Positions 45,071 to 53,708 of a DNA stretch of 64,000 nucleotides are shown piece by piece. Positions within the stretch are counted from its first letter, which is position 1. Every line of letters starts with the position of its first letter. The stretch is from Leptospira langatensis. GTDB lineage: Bacteria > Spirochaetota > Leptospiria > Leptospirales > Leptospiraceae. The stretch is from positions 576,894-640,893 of the forward strand of contig NZ_RQER01000001.1 in NCBI RefSeq assembly GCF_004770615.1, written 5' to 3'. Both the position numbers and the translations under genes were made by a program. The notes beneath the pieces were generated by a model that was given only the letters and a program-made list of their open reading frames with translations, did not search any database and had not been told where the DNA came from.

Positions 45071-46705
45071 ATGTCCAAAATTTCTCCTAAAAATAACCAA
45101 ACCTCAGCTCTTTCTTCTCAAGTATTCGATACCTTAGTGATAGGGGGAGGAATCACTGGTGCAACCACTCTTTGGGATTCAAGCTTAAGGGGATTGAAGG
45201 CCGTTCTAATTGAGAAGAATGATTTTGCTTCCGGCACGACACAAGCGACTTCTAAATTGATCCATGGAGGATTGCGCTATTTAAAGAATGCTGAATTTGG
45301 ACTCGTGCGAGAATCCTTAAGAGAAAGAAGGATATTAGCAAAAATCAGTCCTAATGCCTTGAAGACCTTAGGATTTGTCATTCCTGTTTATTCTAGTGTG
45401 GAGAAATGGATCACCCATGTGGGACTTGGAATGTACGATCAGTTTTCTTACGATCGCAACAGAGAGATCAGCTCGGATTCTTGGATCCCAAAGTATAGAT
45501 TCCTTTCCAAAGAAGAAACCATTTTAGAAGCCCCTTCCTTGCCTAGGGAAGGATTGAAAGGAGGATTTCTATATTACGATTATCAGAATATCAATCCGGA
45601 AAGACATACTTGCGAATTCATTTTTTCTGCGGAGAAGAAGGGCGGGCTCGCTCTGAATTATACAGAACTGATCGCTATTTCCAGACAAGGAGAGGTGTAT
45701 CAGGCAATCGTAAAGGACAAGAGAAGTGGGAAATCCTATCCTCTCTTCGCAAAAACAATCGTGAATGCGGCGGGACCTTGGGCAGATTTCGTGGAGTCCC
45801 TAGCCGGAGTAGGAATGGATAAGGTGCTTGTACGTTCCAAAGGGATCCATATCGTCACAAGATCTCTCACGGTCTCCAAGACAATTGTCTTGAAGAAAAG
45901 GGACAAGACCCATATGTTTGTGATCCCTTGGAGAGGAAAAACCATTATCGGGACCACCGATACCGTTTTCTCGGATTCTCCCGATCATTTCAAGGTGACC
46001 AAATCGGATATACAAGGTCTATTAGAAGAAATTAATTATGCATACGGATATTCGGATCTGACTGAAGCGGATGTGGATTTCTATTACGGAGGAATGAGAC
46101 CTCTTGTAGAAGATCCTGGCGAAAAATCGGACACGTACAATGCCTCCCGTAAAACGGAAATCCTGGATCATAAGGAGAAAGGACTTCCCGGATTCTTTAC
46201 GGCATTGGGCGGGAAATACACAACGAGCAGACATTTAGCGGAGAAGATCACGGACAAACTTTGCGAGTTTCTGCCAGGCTCTTATCATTCTTGCGAAACG
46301 ACTCAGGTGCCTTTGCTTACTGGGGAATTTTCGGATCATTCTTCCTTAGTGCAGTCCCTGGCAAAGAAATATCCTAAACTAGAGGGAAAGTATCTGGAAA
46401 CACTTGCCTCCAGATACGGAAGCCTGGCATACGAGGTCTTAAAATTACATAAGCAAGGGGAGTCTTCCGCTACACTTTGTAACGGAGAAACGTTCAGTTT
46501 TTCGGAGATCCGTTACATTGCCTCTAAGGAGAAGATAGAGAAGGCCACCGACTTCTTCTTCCGTAGATCGGGAGTAGGGGTACCTGGAATTCCTTCGGCG
46601 GAGAATCTACAAGCTATTATGGACGAATTAGGCAAGACATTGGGTTGGAATCCGGGCAGAAAGAAAGTAGAAACTGCGGAAGTGGTCGCCCGATATAAAT
46701 TCTAA
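45071..46705 (+). CDS. glpD: Aerobic glycerol-3-phosphate dehydrogenase
   Basis: GlpD oxidises glycerol-3-phosphate to dihydroxyacetone phosphate, passing electrons to quinone. The 544-residue frame has FAD motif TLVIGGGITGATTLWDSSLRGLKAVLIEKNDFASG, signature TQATSKLIHGGLRYLKNAEF, NAAGPWAD, and WRGKTIIGTTDTVF with GGKYTTSRHLAEK near the C-terminus. ATG 45071 is chosen; an in-frame start at 45014 lacks support. It would share its product with phospholipid synthesis. An AraC-type regulator follows 23 bases later and may control it. Confidence 0.95.
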   Translation: MSKISPKNNQTSALSSQVFDTLVIGGGITGATTLWDSSLRGLKAVLIEKNDFASGTTQATSKLIHGGLRYLKNAEFGLVRESLRERRILAKISPNALKTLGFVIPVYSSVEKWITHVGLGMYDQFSYDRNREISSDSWIPKYRFLSKEETILEAPSLPREGLKGGFLYYDYQNINPERHTCEFIFSAEKKGGLALNYTELIAISRQGEVYQAIVKDKRSGKSYPLFAKTIVNAAGPWADFVESLAGVGMDKVLVRSKGIHIVTRSLTVSKTIVLKKRDKTHMFVIPWRGKTIIGTTDTVFSDSPDHFKVTKSDIQGLLEEINYAYGYSDLTEADVDFYYGGMRPLVEDPGEKSDTYNASRKTEILDHKEKGLPGFFTALGGKYTTSRHLAEKITDKLCEFLPGSYHSCETTQVPLLTGEFSDHSSLVQSLAKKYPKLEGKYLETLASRYGSLAYEVLKLHKQGESSATLCNGETFSFSEIRYIASKEKIEKATDFFFRRSGVGVPGIPSAENLQAIMDELGKTLGWNPGRKKVETAEVVARYKF

Positions 46706-46728
46706 TTCGGGATGATCCTTAAAAGCAT

Positions 46729-47841
46729 ATGGGATCCTTTGGCCTGGATATATATTCCGTTTACTTAATATTCGGGGCCCTGTTTGCAGGGATCTGGGCA
46801 GCAGGCATTCTGTTGAGCTCCGCAAGCCTAGGAGAGAGGATACGATTCTCCTTTATTTTGATCGCTTCCTCCCTTTGGCTCCTTTCGGGGGCAGCCTTTA
46901 TTTCCGGTTGGATCTTTAGGCTTCCTTTTGCGTTCGGGATCCATCTTCCTTTTGTATTTGGGATCGCTCCCGTTCTGGTACTGCACTTTCAGATCACATT
47001 GCTGAAAGAAAACGTAAGCTTACTCGAGATATTGCCTCATTTTATTCCTTCTATCTTCTGTTTTCTATTGCTGATCCCGTATTGGACAAGCGGAGAAGAA
47101 TTCCAGATCCGTATTTTGGAATCATTCGGAAGATCCGGGGAACCGTATCCGTTGATCCTAGCGTTTTTGCAGATCGGTCCGAAGATCTCCCTCTTAGTGT
47201 ATCTGATCCCTCTTCTGTTTACCTATAAAATGTATTTTTACAAGAGAAAGCAAGACGAGGGTGAGGAGAATGCTAGACGGCTCTTTCTTCTTTTCTTAGG
47301 GTTAGTAAGTATTCTCATTTTTGCGGGCCTACTCGGATTTCTACTCAGGAGCACTGAACTCATTCGAGGAAGCATGTATGGCCTTCCTCTTTTGATCGTC
47401 TTCGCATTTTTGGTTTCCCAAAGAGAACCGACGAGCCTCGGGATCATTGGAAAAAGCTTACGAGAGGTCCGTTATAAGAGATCTAGACTAGTCGGTACAG
47501 ACGAACGCACGTTAAGAGATCGTTTAGAAGCTTTGATGAGGGAAGAGAAAATATATGCCGACGAGGACCTGACCTTAGGTCAGCTGGCCCGGGAATTGGA
47601 ACTCACCAATCATCAACTTTCGGAATTCTTAAACAACCGTTTATCCATGAAATTCTCGGATTATATCAATTCTTGGAGGATCAAGGAAGCCAAAACGCTA
47701 TTACTGGAAGAGACGGAAAGATCCATATTATCTATTTCCGAATCCGTCGGGTTCAATTCCAAATCTGCGTTCAACGAGGCGTTCAAAAAGTTTACGGATC
47801 ATACTCCTTCGGACTACAGAAAGAACGCCAAACGTACGTAA
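46729..47841 (+). CDS. AraC-family regulator with membrane N-terminal domain
   Basis: A 370-residue regulator. Seven hydrophobic helices occupy residues about 8-235; the last 100 residues are an AraC/XylS DNA-binding domain with both HTH units (LTLGQLARELELTNHQLSEFLNN and ILSISESVGFNSKSAFNEAFKKFTDHTPSDYRK). Membrane-embedded AraC regulators sense envelope or lipid signals in other bacteria. The position directly behind glpD suggests, but does not prove, that it regulates glpD or the next acyl-CoA synthetase gene. ATG 46729; no clear Shine-Dalgarno. Confidence 0.9.
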   Translation: MGSFGLDIYSVYLIFGALFAGIWAAGILLSSASLGERIRFSFILIASSLWLLSGAAFISGWIFRLPFAFGIHLPFVFGIAPVLVLHFQITLLKENVSLLEILPHFIPSIFCFLLLIPYWTSGEEFQIRILESFGRSGEPYPLILAFLQIGPKISLLVYLIPLLFTYKMYFYKRKQDEGEENARRLFLLFLGLVSILIFAGLLGFLLRSTELIRGSMYGLPLLIVFAFLVSQREPTSLGIIGKSLREVRYKRSRLVGTDERTLRDRLEALMREEKIYADEDLTLGQLARELELTNHQLSEFLNNRLSMKFSDYINSWRIKEAKTLLLEETERSILSISESVGFNSKSAFNEAFKKFTDHTPSDYRKNAKRT

Positions 47842-47944
47842 TATATAAGGTCCCAAATCCTAAACTACTACGTCCTGAGTTATATCTCCGGACGACAATC
47901 CGACAATTCGGCGTTACACTCGCTTGTGAAAACATCTGGAGCAA

Positions 47945-49864
47945 ATGATGAGAACACTCGCCGATCTATTCCAAGGTACAAAAGAAAAATACGGGAATTC
48001 TCCGGCCTTCTTCGCAAGGGACGAAGCGGGAGAATTCCGAAAGACCACCTTTTCCGAGTTATATGAGCTTGGTTTACAACTAGGAACAGCGTTAACGGAA
48101 CTGAACTTTCCTGCCGGAGCGAGAGCTGTCATACTCGGCGATAATCGTCTGGAATGGATCATTGCGGATTATGCGGTCGTACTTTCCGGAGGAGTAGACG
48201 TCCCTAGAGGAAGCGACGTGACGGACGCAGATCTGAGCCATATTATTCCTCACAGCGGATCGGAGATCGTATTCGTTGAGAACGATCTAGTCCTAAAGAA
48301 ACTCTACAATAATAAGGATATATTGAAAAAAGTACATTCTATTATCCTGATGGATCCTAAGTCGAAAGGCACAGGATCCGAATATCATCTCTGGGAGCTA
48401 GTCGAAAAAGGAAAGAGATCCAGGGATAATGGGAATCGGGACATGGAGTCCAGGATCTCGCAGATCGCAGAAGAAGATCTATTCACCTTAATCTATACTT
48501 CCGGGACTACAGGAAAACCTAAAGGAGTTCCTCTTTCCCATAAGAATATCATGTCCCAGATCAATCGGGTGCCTTTACGGCTTTCTCCCGGTGAAAAGGT
48601 TCTGTCCATTCTTCCGATCTGGCATATTTTCGAAAGACAGTTCGAGATGCTTTGCATTTCGGTAGGAGCGGCGACGTATTATTCTTCCGTTCGGACTTTA
48701 AAAGAGGATATGAGGAATGTGAAGCCCACATTCATGGCCTCGGCGCCTAGGCTTTGGGAAAGCATTTATCAAGGGATCATTGCCATTGTTGCAAAATCTA
48801 GTCCCGTCAAGAGAACTCTTTTTAGGGCTGCGATCTTCTTTTCAAATACGGTCCATTCTGCAAAGCGTTGGCTGAGTTTCCAAGAACTAGATATGATCGG
48901 AAGGAGTAGCCTAAATTCCTTTTTCATAGGAATATTCGAATTCTCAAAATTAGTTCTTTCTTATGTTCCTCATCTTGTCTTGGATTTTATCGTCTTGAGA
49001 AAGATCCGGCAAGCCACCGGAGGAATGTTAAAAGGTACGATCTCCGGCGGAGGGGCTCTTCCGATCCATGTGGACAAATTCTTCTTCAATATGGGAATAC
49101 CGGTGTACGAAGGATATGGGATGACGGAGACTTCTCCCACTCTTGCAGTTCGCACCTTCGACAATTGTGTTCCCGGGACGGTAGGCCCTTTGTATCCTGG
49201 AACGGATCTGAGGATCCTAGATCCCAATACGCAAACCGTCCTTTTCTCTACGGAGAAGGACGGTCCGAAAGGTTATGGTAAGAAGGGCGAGATCCATGTG
49301 AAAGGAGATCAGGTCATGTCCGGATACTATTTAGATCCGGAAAATACCCGCAAGGTGTTACAGGATTCTTGGATGAATACAGGCGACCTAGGAATGATAA
49401 CCTATAACGATTGTTTGAAGATCGTAGGAAGGACCAAGGAGACCATTGTGTTACTCGGTGGAGAGAATATAGAGCCGGTCCCGATCGAGAATATGCTCAC
49501 TCAGTCGGAGTTGATCCTGCAGTGTATGGTAGTAGGACAGGATAAGAAATATTTGTCCGTACTCATCGTGCCTAATCCCGAATTCTTTCCGGAATACAAA
49601 GCGGGAGCCGGTTTCTCTTCTCAAGAAGAAGAATCTAAATGCGAGTTACGGATACAAACAGAGATCCGAAATTCTATCTCTGCCACAAACGGGTTCAAAT
49701 CTTTCGAGAGAGTGGTGGACTTCCGGATCCTTCCGAAACCGTTCGAACCGGGAGACGAGCTCACTGCAAAATTGTCCGTGAAGCGACATGTGGTTTCTGA
49801 AAAATATTCCGGTCTGATCGAGGATATTTATGCGGATAAAAAAGCGGAAATGGTGAATCAATAA
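47945..49864 (+). CDS. Long-chain acyl-CoA synthetase, second copy with shorter membrane insert
   Basis: A 639-residue AMP-binding acyl-CoA ligase, a paralogue of the copy at 7668. Motifs: [65 protein letters not shown] and LSVKRHVVSEKYS. A hydrophobic insert at residues about 323-352 probably associates with the membrane; it is half the length of the insert in the other copy. ATG 47945 is directly followed by a second ATG. A TetR gene ends just beyond a shared terminator, convergent to it, and is a candidate regulator. Confidence 0.92.
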   Translation: MMRTLADLFQGTKEKYGNSPAFFARDEAGEFRKTTFSELYELGLQLGTALTELNFPAGARAVILGDNRLEWIIADYAVVLSGGVDVPRGSDVTDADLSHIIPHSGSEIVFVENDLVLKKLYNNKDILKKVHSIILMDPKSKGTGSEYHLWELVEKGKRSRDNGNRDMESRISQIAEEDLFTLIYTSGTTGKPKGVPLSHKNIMSQINRVPLRLSPGEKVLSILPIWHIFERQFEMLCISVGAATYYSSVRTLKEDMRNVKPTFMASAPRLWESIYQGIIAIVAKSSPVKRTLFRAAIFFSNTVHSAKRWLSFQELDMIGRSSLNSFFIGIFEFSKLVLSYVPHLVLDFIVLRKIRQATGGMLKGTISGGGALPIHVDKFFFNMGIPVYEGYGMTETSPTLAVRTFDNCVPGTVGPLYPGTDLRILDPNTQTVLFSTEKDGPKGYGKKGEIHVKGDQVMSGYYLDPENTRKVLQDSWMNTGDLGMITYNDCLKIVGRTKETIVLLGGENIEPVPIENMLTQSELILQCMVVGQDKKYLSVLIVPNPEFFPEYKAGAGFSSQEEESKCELRIQTEIRNSISATNGFKSFERVVDFRILPKPFEPGDELTAKLSVKRHVVSEKYSGLIEDIYADKKAEMVNQ

Positions 49865-49870
49865 GGGAAT

Positions 49871-49902
49871 AAAAAAAGCCGCGGGATCTAATGCGGCTTT
49901 TT
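49871..49902. terminator. Bidirectional terminator between acyl-CoA synthetase and tetR
   Basis: Stem GCCGC (49878-49882) / GCGGC (49893-49897), extended by the A-run at 49871-49877 pairing with the T-run after it. The T-run serves the rightward gene; the A-run serves the leftward tetR gene. It fits in the 60-base convergent gap. Confidence 0.85.
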
Positions 49903-49924
49903 CACTTCTCTAAGATCGGTCGAT

Positions 49925-50503
49925 CTAGAAAGTAAACGTATTGGAGAGAACCACACCCATAAAGTCTTTCACTACTTCCGCAACCTCGTCCAACTTGATA
50001 GAATCTTGGTCTACAATTCTCTGGCCTACGGTGCCTAGGATAATGCTGATCAAGAGTCTGTTCAGGTTCGGGTTTGTGATACCTAGATGCTTCGTGATGA
50101 TGGTGACGTATTCCTTCATCGCCTCAGCGATCAGTTGCTTTTCTTCCTCATGATTCTTTAATCTAGACACATCGCAGATAATATAGAGAAGATTTTGGAA
50201 ATAGGTCTCTCTGTCTTTGACCATGGTAAAAAGAGCTTCTACTCTTTTCTCTATGGACTGAGTATCCTCTCCTTTAGAGTAAACCTGCAGCTCTTCGATA
50301 TCCTTGTTCAGGACGTATTTTACGAGTTCTTTAAATATATCTTCTTTCGTGGAGAAGTAGTGGTAGAGGGTTCCCGTGGAAACATCCAACTCCGTTGCAA
50401 TTTCCCTCATAGAAACCGCCGAATACCCGCGCCTGGCCAAAATATCCACACATTTGGAGAGGATCTCGGCTTTGTACTTTTCGTGATTTACGATTTTGGG
50501 CAT
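49925..50503 (-). CDS. TetR-family transcriptional regulator
   Basis: A 192-residue TetR repressor. The N-terminal HTH is canonical (AEILSKCVDILARRGYSAVSMREIATELDVSTGTLYHYFSTKEDIFKEL); the C-terminal ligand domain is helical. TetR proteins beside fatty-acid genes often sense acyl-CoA; the neighbours (acyl-CoA synthetase to the left, patatin to the right) make this a plausible guess only. ATG 50503. No palindromic operator was obvious in the 105-base gap upstream. Confidence 0.9.
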   Translation of the reverse strand: MPKIVNHEKYKAEILSKCVDILARRGYSAVSMREIATELDVSTGTLYHYFSTKEDIFKELVKYVLNKDIEELQVYSKGEDTQSIEKRVEALFTMVKDRETYFQNLLYIICDVSRLKNHEEEKQLIAEAMKEYVTIITKHLGITNPNLNRLLISIILGTVGQRIVDQDSIKLDEVAEVVKDFMGVVLSNTFTF

Positions 50504-50608
50504 TTCTTGCAGTCCTGAAATGAGTTTTTTCTATTTTTAATTTTCGCTAGTTCGAACCCCTGGTCCGAACTTAGGAGTCCGGACGCTTCCTTTTTCGGGG
50601 TAAGTTAA

Positions 50609-51619
50609 TTATTTTATTTGTTCGAAAAAAGAATGCAAGTGTTTTTTCCAATTTGGGTCCAGATGGGCCAGTATCTTCTCCTTCTGTTCCTCCGCATCAT
50701 TCTTTCCCTTCTCGAAGGCGTAGTGCACCAGGTCCGGTTTAGTGTAGTCGAACCCCTGTTCTATAAATGGCGCTTCGGGGGAAAGGAGGAGACTTTCCGA
50801 AAGGAGTGATTGGGATTTTCCCACTAAGGTGGTAGGTTCGTAGAAAACCCCGATCCTAGGTAGGTCGGAAGAGAAGTCTTCCAGAAGAAGATTGTTGGTC
50901 AATCCTCCGTCTAGATAATAGTTTCCGTTAAAACTCTGGAGCGGAAGGACCGGAAAAGCAGAACAAGAGTTCATTACGATCTGGGTGGTGGTTTCATGAT
51001 CGGTCAGATCTTTTTCGGTAAAGACCTTTTCCCTCCAGCCCCAAGCTTTCATTTTCTTTAATACTTCGAACGGTTCCTCGCCCTTTCTTCGCAAGGTCTC
51101 GTCCTTAAAATAAGCGTTCACGATAGAAGCGGCCTTTGCAAATAGGAGTCTCTGGATCGGTTCTCCCTTCTTATTCTTGTCTAGACTTTCCTTAGGGATC
51201 TCTACCGTGTGAATGCGGACCTTGGCCGACTTAGAAAGCAGCTTGGAAAATCGAAGACAGTAATTTACTGTCCGTCTTGCAATATTATGATGAGGGAAGG
51301 GAGCACGGATCCGAAGCAGTCGATTCCAATAGAAGTTCTTCGGATTTCGTTTGGTAAGCTCTTGGAAATAATTCGAGCTATCTACTTCGGTTTCGGAAAG
51401 CGTGCTGATCGCCATTGCGGCTCCTGCGCTCACACCCGAAACTTCTCTCACTCTGATCCCCCAGGTCCTAAGAGCGAATGCAACTCCAAGACCGTAGAAT
51501 GCCTTGATGCCTCCGCCCGCGATCGCGAGTGCAATTTCTTTTTTGGTCCCGATCTCTTGCCAAGCGGTCTGTAAACCTTTTCGTAATCTAGTTTCTAACC
51601 AAGAAGAAGGGGAAGACAT
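50609..51619 (-). CDS. Patatin-like phospholipase
   Basis: A 336-residue patatin-domain serine acyl hydrolase. The oxyanion motif IAGGGIKAFYGLG precedes the nucleophile in GVSAG (Ser64), and the catalytic Asp lies in YYLDGGLTNNL, completing a Ser-Asp dyad. No signal peptide, so it is probably cytoplasmic and membrane-associated. ATG 51619 is chosen over an in-frame start at 51655, because the domain then starts as usual. It has no defence-type partner nearby. Confidence 0.9.
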   Translation of the reverse strand: MSSPSSWLETRLRKGLQTAWQEIGTKKEIALAIAGGGIKAFYGLGVAFALRTWGIRVREVSGVSAGAAMAISTLSETEVDSSNYFQELTKRNPKNFYWNRLLRIRAPFPHHNIARRTVNYCLRFSKLLSKSAKVRIHTVEIPKESLDKNKKGEPIQRLLFAKAASIVNAYFKDETLRRKGEEPFEVLKKMKAWGWREKVFTEKDLTDHETTTQIVMNSCSAFPVLPLQSFNGNYYLDGGLTNNLLLEDFSSDLPRIGVFYEPTTLVGKSQSLLSESLLLSPEAPFIEQGFDYTKPDLVHYAFEKGKNDAEEQKEKILAHLDPNWKKHLHSFFEQIK

Positions 51620-51721
51620 GATTTTACATATTGGTTGTGAATCCCAAATATGCAATTTTAATTTGCGTAAATCTAATTTCTTTCCAAGATCGTAGAATCT
51701 CCTCGGAGATGGGAGGAAGCC

Positions 51722-52177
51722 TTGGCTGAAGATAACGGACTAGATGATATGAATAAGGAATGGGAGAAGTTCGCTAAGATAGCTCCCAATTTAATGGTAC
51801 CTCCTCCCGCTTTCAAAGAACTCTCCGGAGAATTCGTTTCCTATGTCCGAAAGAAGGAGATGACGTGCAGGTTTTCCGTAGAGCCTAGGTTCTCGAATCC
51901 GATGGGGGTCTTGCAAGGTGGGTTTCTCGCTGCCGCATTCGATAATACATTTGGTCCTCTTTGCTATCTAGCCGCGGGCAAACCTACGACTACCCTGGAA
52001 TTGAGTGTAAGCTATATTCGAATGATCAAAGAGAACCAAAGGATCACTGTGAACGCAAGAGTCGTCGCCAGAGGGAACCAACATATTTATCTAGAAGGAG
52101 AAGCCTTCGACGAAGAAGGGAAACTCCTGGCGAAATCGACAACACAAGTGTTGATCCTGAGAATGCCGGGAGCTTAG
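51722..52177 (+). CDS. PaaI-type hotdog thioesterase
   Basis: A 151-residue acyl-CoA thioesterase of the hotdog superfamily. Core helix SNPMGVLQGGFLAAAFDNTFGPLCYLA carries the HGG-like loop (here LQGG, the usual catalytic histidine replaced by Gln) and the Asp; strands TTLELSVSYIRMIKENQRITVNARVV follow. Start TTG 51722 with strong GGGAGGAAG; ATG 51749 is the alternative. Divergent to patatin. Function within lipid turnover is inferred. Confidence 0.85.
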   Translation: MAEDNGLDDMNKEWEKFAKIAPNLMVPPPAFKELSGEFVSYVRKKEMTCRFSVEPRFSNPMGVLQGGFLAAAFDNTFGPLCYLAAGKPTTTLELSVSYIRMIKENQRITVNARVVARGNQHIYLEGEAFDEEGKLLAKSTTQVLILRMPGA

Positions 52178-52261
52178 CCCCAAGATCTCCTAGATCTATA
52201 CAGTGCTTTGAGAAAAGATCTTTTGGGAAAGATAAGGGACTTTATTCTGCAGAGGTTTGGT

Positions 52262-53140
52262 TTATTCTTCTGTAGTGAGTGGCTCGGTGACTTCTTTCAA
52301 AGGGGAAGAAGTTGCCGGAGTAGGTGGGGTCACAGGAGCGGTGATCCTTTCTAGCGGGAGCTTCTTCACATGTTCCGCCATTTCCTTTAGAATATTCGCG
52401 GTGATATCCTTCATGATATCGCCGATCACTTCCGTTTCCAGGATCTCAGCCACCATTTTTCCGATATCTTCACCTAGTTTGCGAGAGACTTCCGACATGA
52501 AGGGGATCTTGGACAATTCTTCCAATAAGAACTTGGTTTGTAAGGACTCGTTTACCTTTTCGTTCAGTTGATCGTTGTGTTTAGAGATGGCCTGTTTTGC
52601 AAGTTGGCTGTAATCCAGACGAAGCATTACTTCTTCCACTCGTTCTAAAGAATGTAGAAAGACTGCATCTGCGATCGTATCCACGATCACGTCTCTAAAG
52701 CGGAATGTGATCTCTCGAGTGAGTACCTCGCTTACATTCTGACCGGAAGTGCCAAATCTATAGAATGCGATCGCGAGCTTTACTCCTCTCAACAAGAGAA
52801 AGGGTCTTAGGAAATAGAGAGGTATAATGCCTACCGCTTCGTACCAATTTGTCCTCAGATATTTCTTAATATCCTTTTTCTGTCTGAGTTTAAGCCAGAG
52901 TTCGAAACCCCAGAGAAGGATCACAAATAGATCGAATGCGAGTACATAGGCAGGAATATCTTTATGAATGAATTCCTTGTACGCGTTTACGAATAGGAGC
53001 AAGAATACGTCGAACGCGGCTAGTGTGAGTAGAAGATAGTCCCGAGTCGTACCGGGAAGCACGCTTCTCCAGTATTTAACTGCGTTTATAAATCTTCTGA
53101 TCTTAGAAAGGTTTTTAGGGTTTGGATTCTCAATCGACAT
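52262..53140 (-). CDS. Voltage-sensor-like membrane protein without a pore
   Basis: A 292-residue protein that I would class as an ion-transport-like voltage-sensor domain. Four helices at residues about 35-53, 63-85, 99-111 and 112-128 correspond to S1-S4; S2 has Glu80, S3 has NWYEAVGIIP, and S4 carries Arg112, Arg118, Lys121 and Arg128. No S5-P-S6 pore follows: the remaining 160 residues are amphipathic and charged helices with a Pro/Thr-rich tail. Function unknown; family assignment rests on visual pattern. ATG 53140. Divergent to the NYN gene by 73 bases. Confidence 0.6.
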   Translation of the reverse strand: MSIENPNPKNLSKIRRFINAVKYWRSVLPGTTRDYLLLTLAAFDVFLLLFVNAYKEFIHKDIPAYVLAFDLFVILLWGFELWLKLRQKKDIKKYLRTNWYEAVGIIPLYFLRPFLLLRGVKLAIAFYRFGTSGQNVSEVLTREITFRFRDVIVDTIADAVFLHSLERVEEVMLRLDYSQLAKQAISKHNDQLNEKVNESLQTKFLLEELSKIPFMSEVSRKLGEDIGKMVAEILETEVIGDIMKDITANILKEMAEHVKKLPLERITAPVTPPTPATSSPLKEVTEPLTTEE

Positions 53141-53213
53141 GAAGAATCTTCCGATCCGGTTCGGTGTTTACAAGTTTTTGCAAAACGCGCAATCTGGTCA
53201 CTAGTTTTAATCG

Positions 53214-53705
53214 ATGCATCTGGTCGTAGACGGTTTCAATCTGATTTACAAGATCCCCGAGTTGGAAGAATACATGTACGCCAATCGACTCAGGGATGCC
53301 AGGGTAGGTCTTCTTAGGATCTTAGAATCGTATTCGCAGAAATTGAAAAGCTCTAAGGTGCATGTATTCTTTGACGGAAAGAAAGAAAAGGGCAACGAGA
53401 CCAGAGAAGATTCGTACGGCAAGATCCATGTCTATTTTAGTCAGGACCAAAAGGCTGACGATTTGATCAAGGATTATATCAAGTATTCTCCTAGGCCCGG
53501 AGATCTGTATGTGGTCACCTCCGACCAGGAAATTTTGGCTTTTGCAAAACGACTGGGAACAAAACCTATACTTTCCGAAGAGTTTGCCAAAAAAATAGAA
53601 CTAGCCTTGGCTGAGAAACCCCAAGCGGAAGAAAAGGATCCGAAAGAGAAACTTTCTCCCGGGGAAATTCTTTATTGGAAGGAACTATTTAAGAAGGGAA
53701 AGTAA
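53214..53705 (+). CDS. NYN-domain (YacP-like) RNase family protein
   Basis: A 163-residue PIN-like NYN domain. Conserved Asp in HLVVDGFNLIYKI, HVFFDGKK, and the acidic DYIKYSPRPGDLYVVTSDQEILAFAKRLG are the family's active-site positions. YacP/Rae1 cleaves ribosome-bound mRNA in Bacillus; here the target is unknown. A C-terminal Lys/Glu-rich tail ends in YWKELFKKGK. The next gene starts 3 bases after its stop, so it is coupled with the MBOAT pair. Confidence 0.85.
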   Translation: MHLVVDGFNLIYKIPELEEYMYANRLRDARVGLLRILESYSQKLKSSKVHVFFDGKKEKGNETREDSYGKIHVYFSQDQKADDLIKDYIKYSPRPGDLYVVTSDQEILAFAKRLGTKPILSEEFAKKIELALAEKPQAEEKDPKEKLSPGEILYWKELFKKGK

Positions 53706-53708
53706 AGA

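Noticed and set aside
49925..51619. TetR plus patatin as a CBASS-like phospholipase system
   Set aside because: No nucleotidyltransferase is nearby. The patatin has a plain cytoplasmic phospholipase layout.
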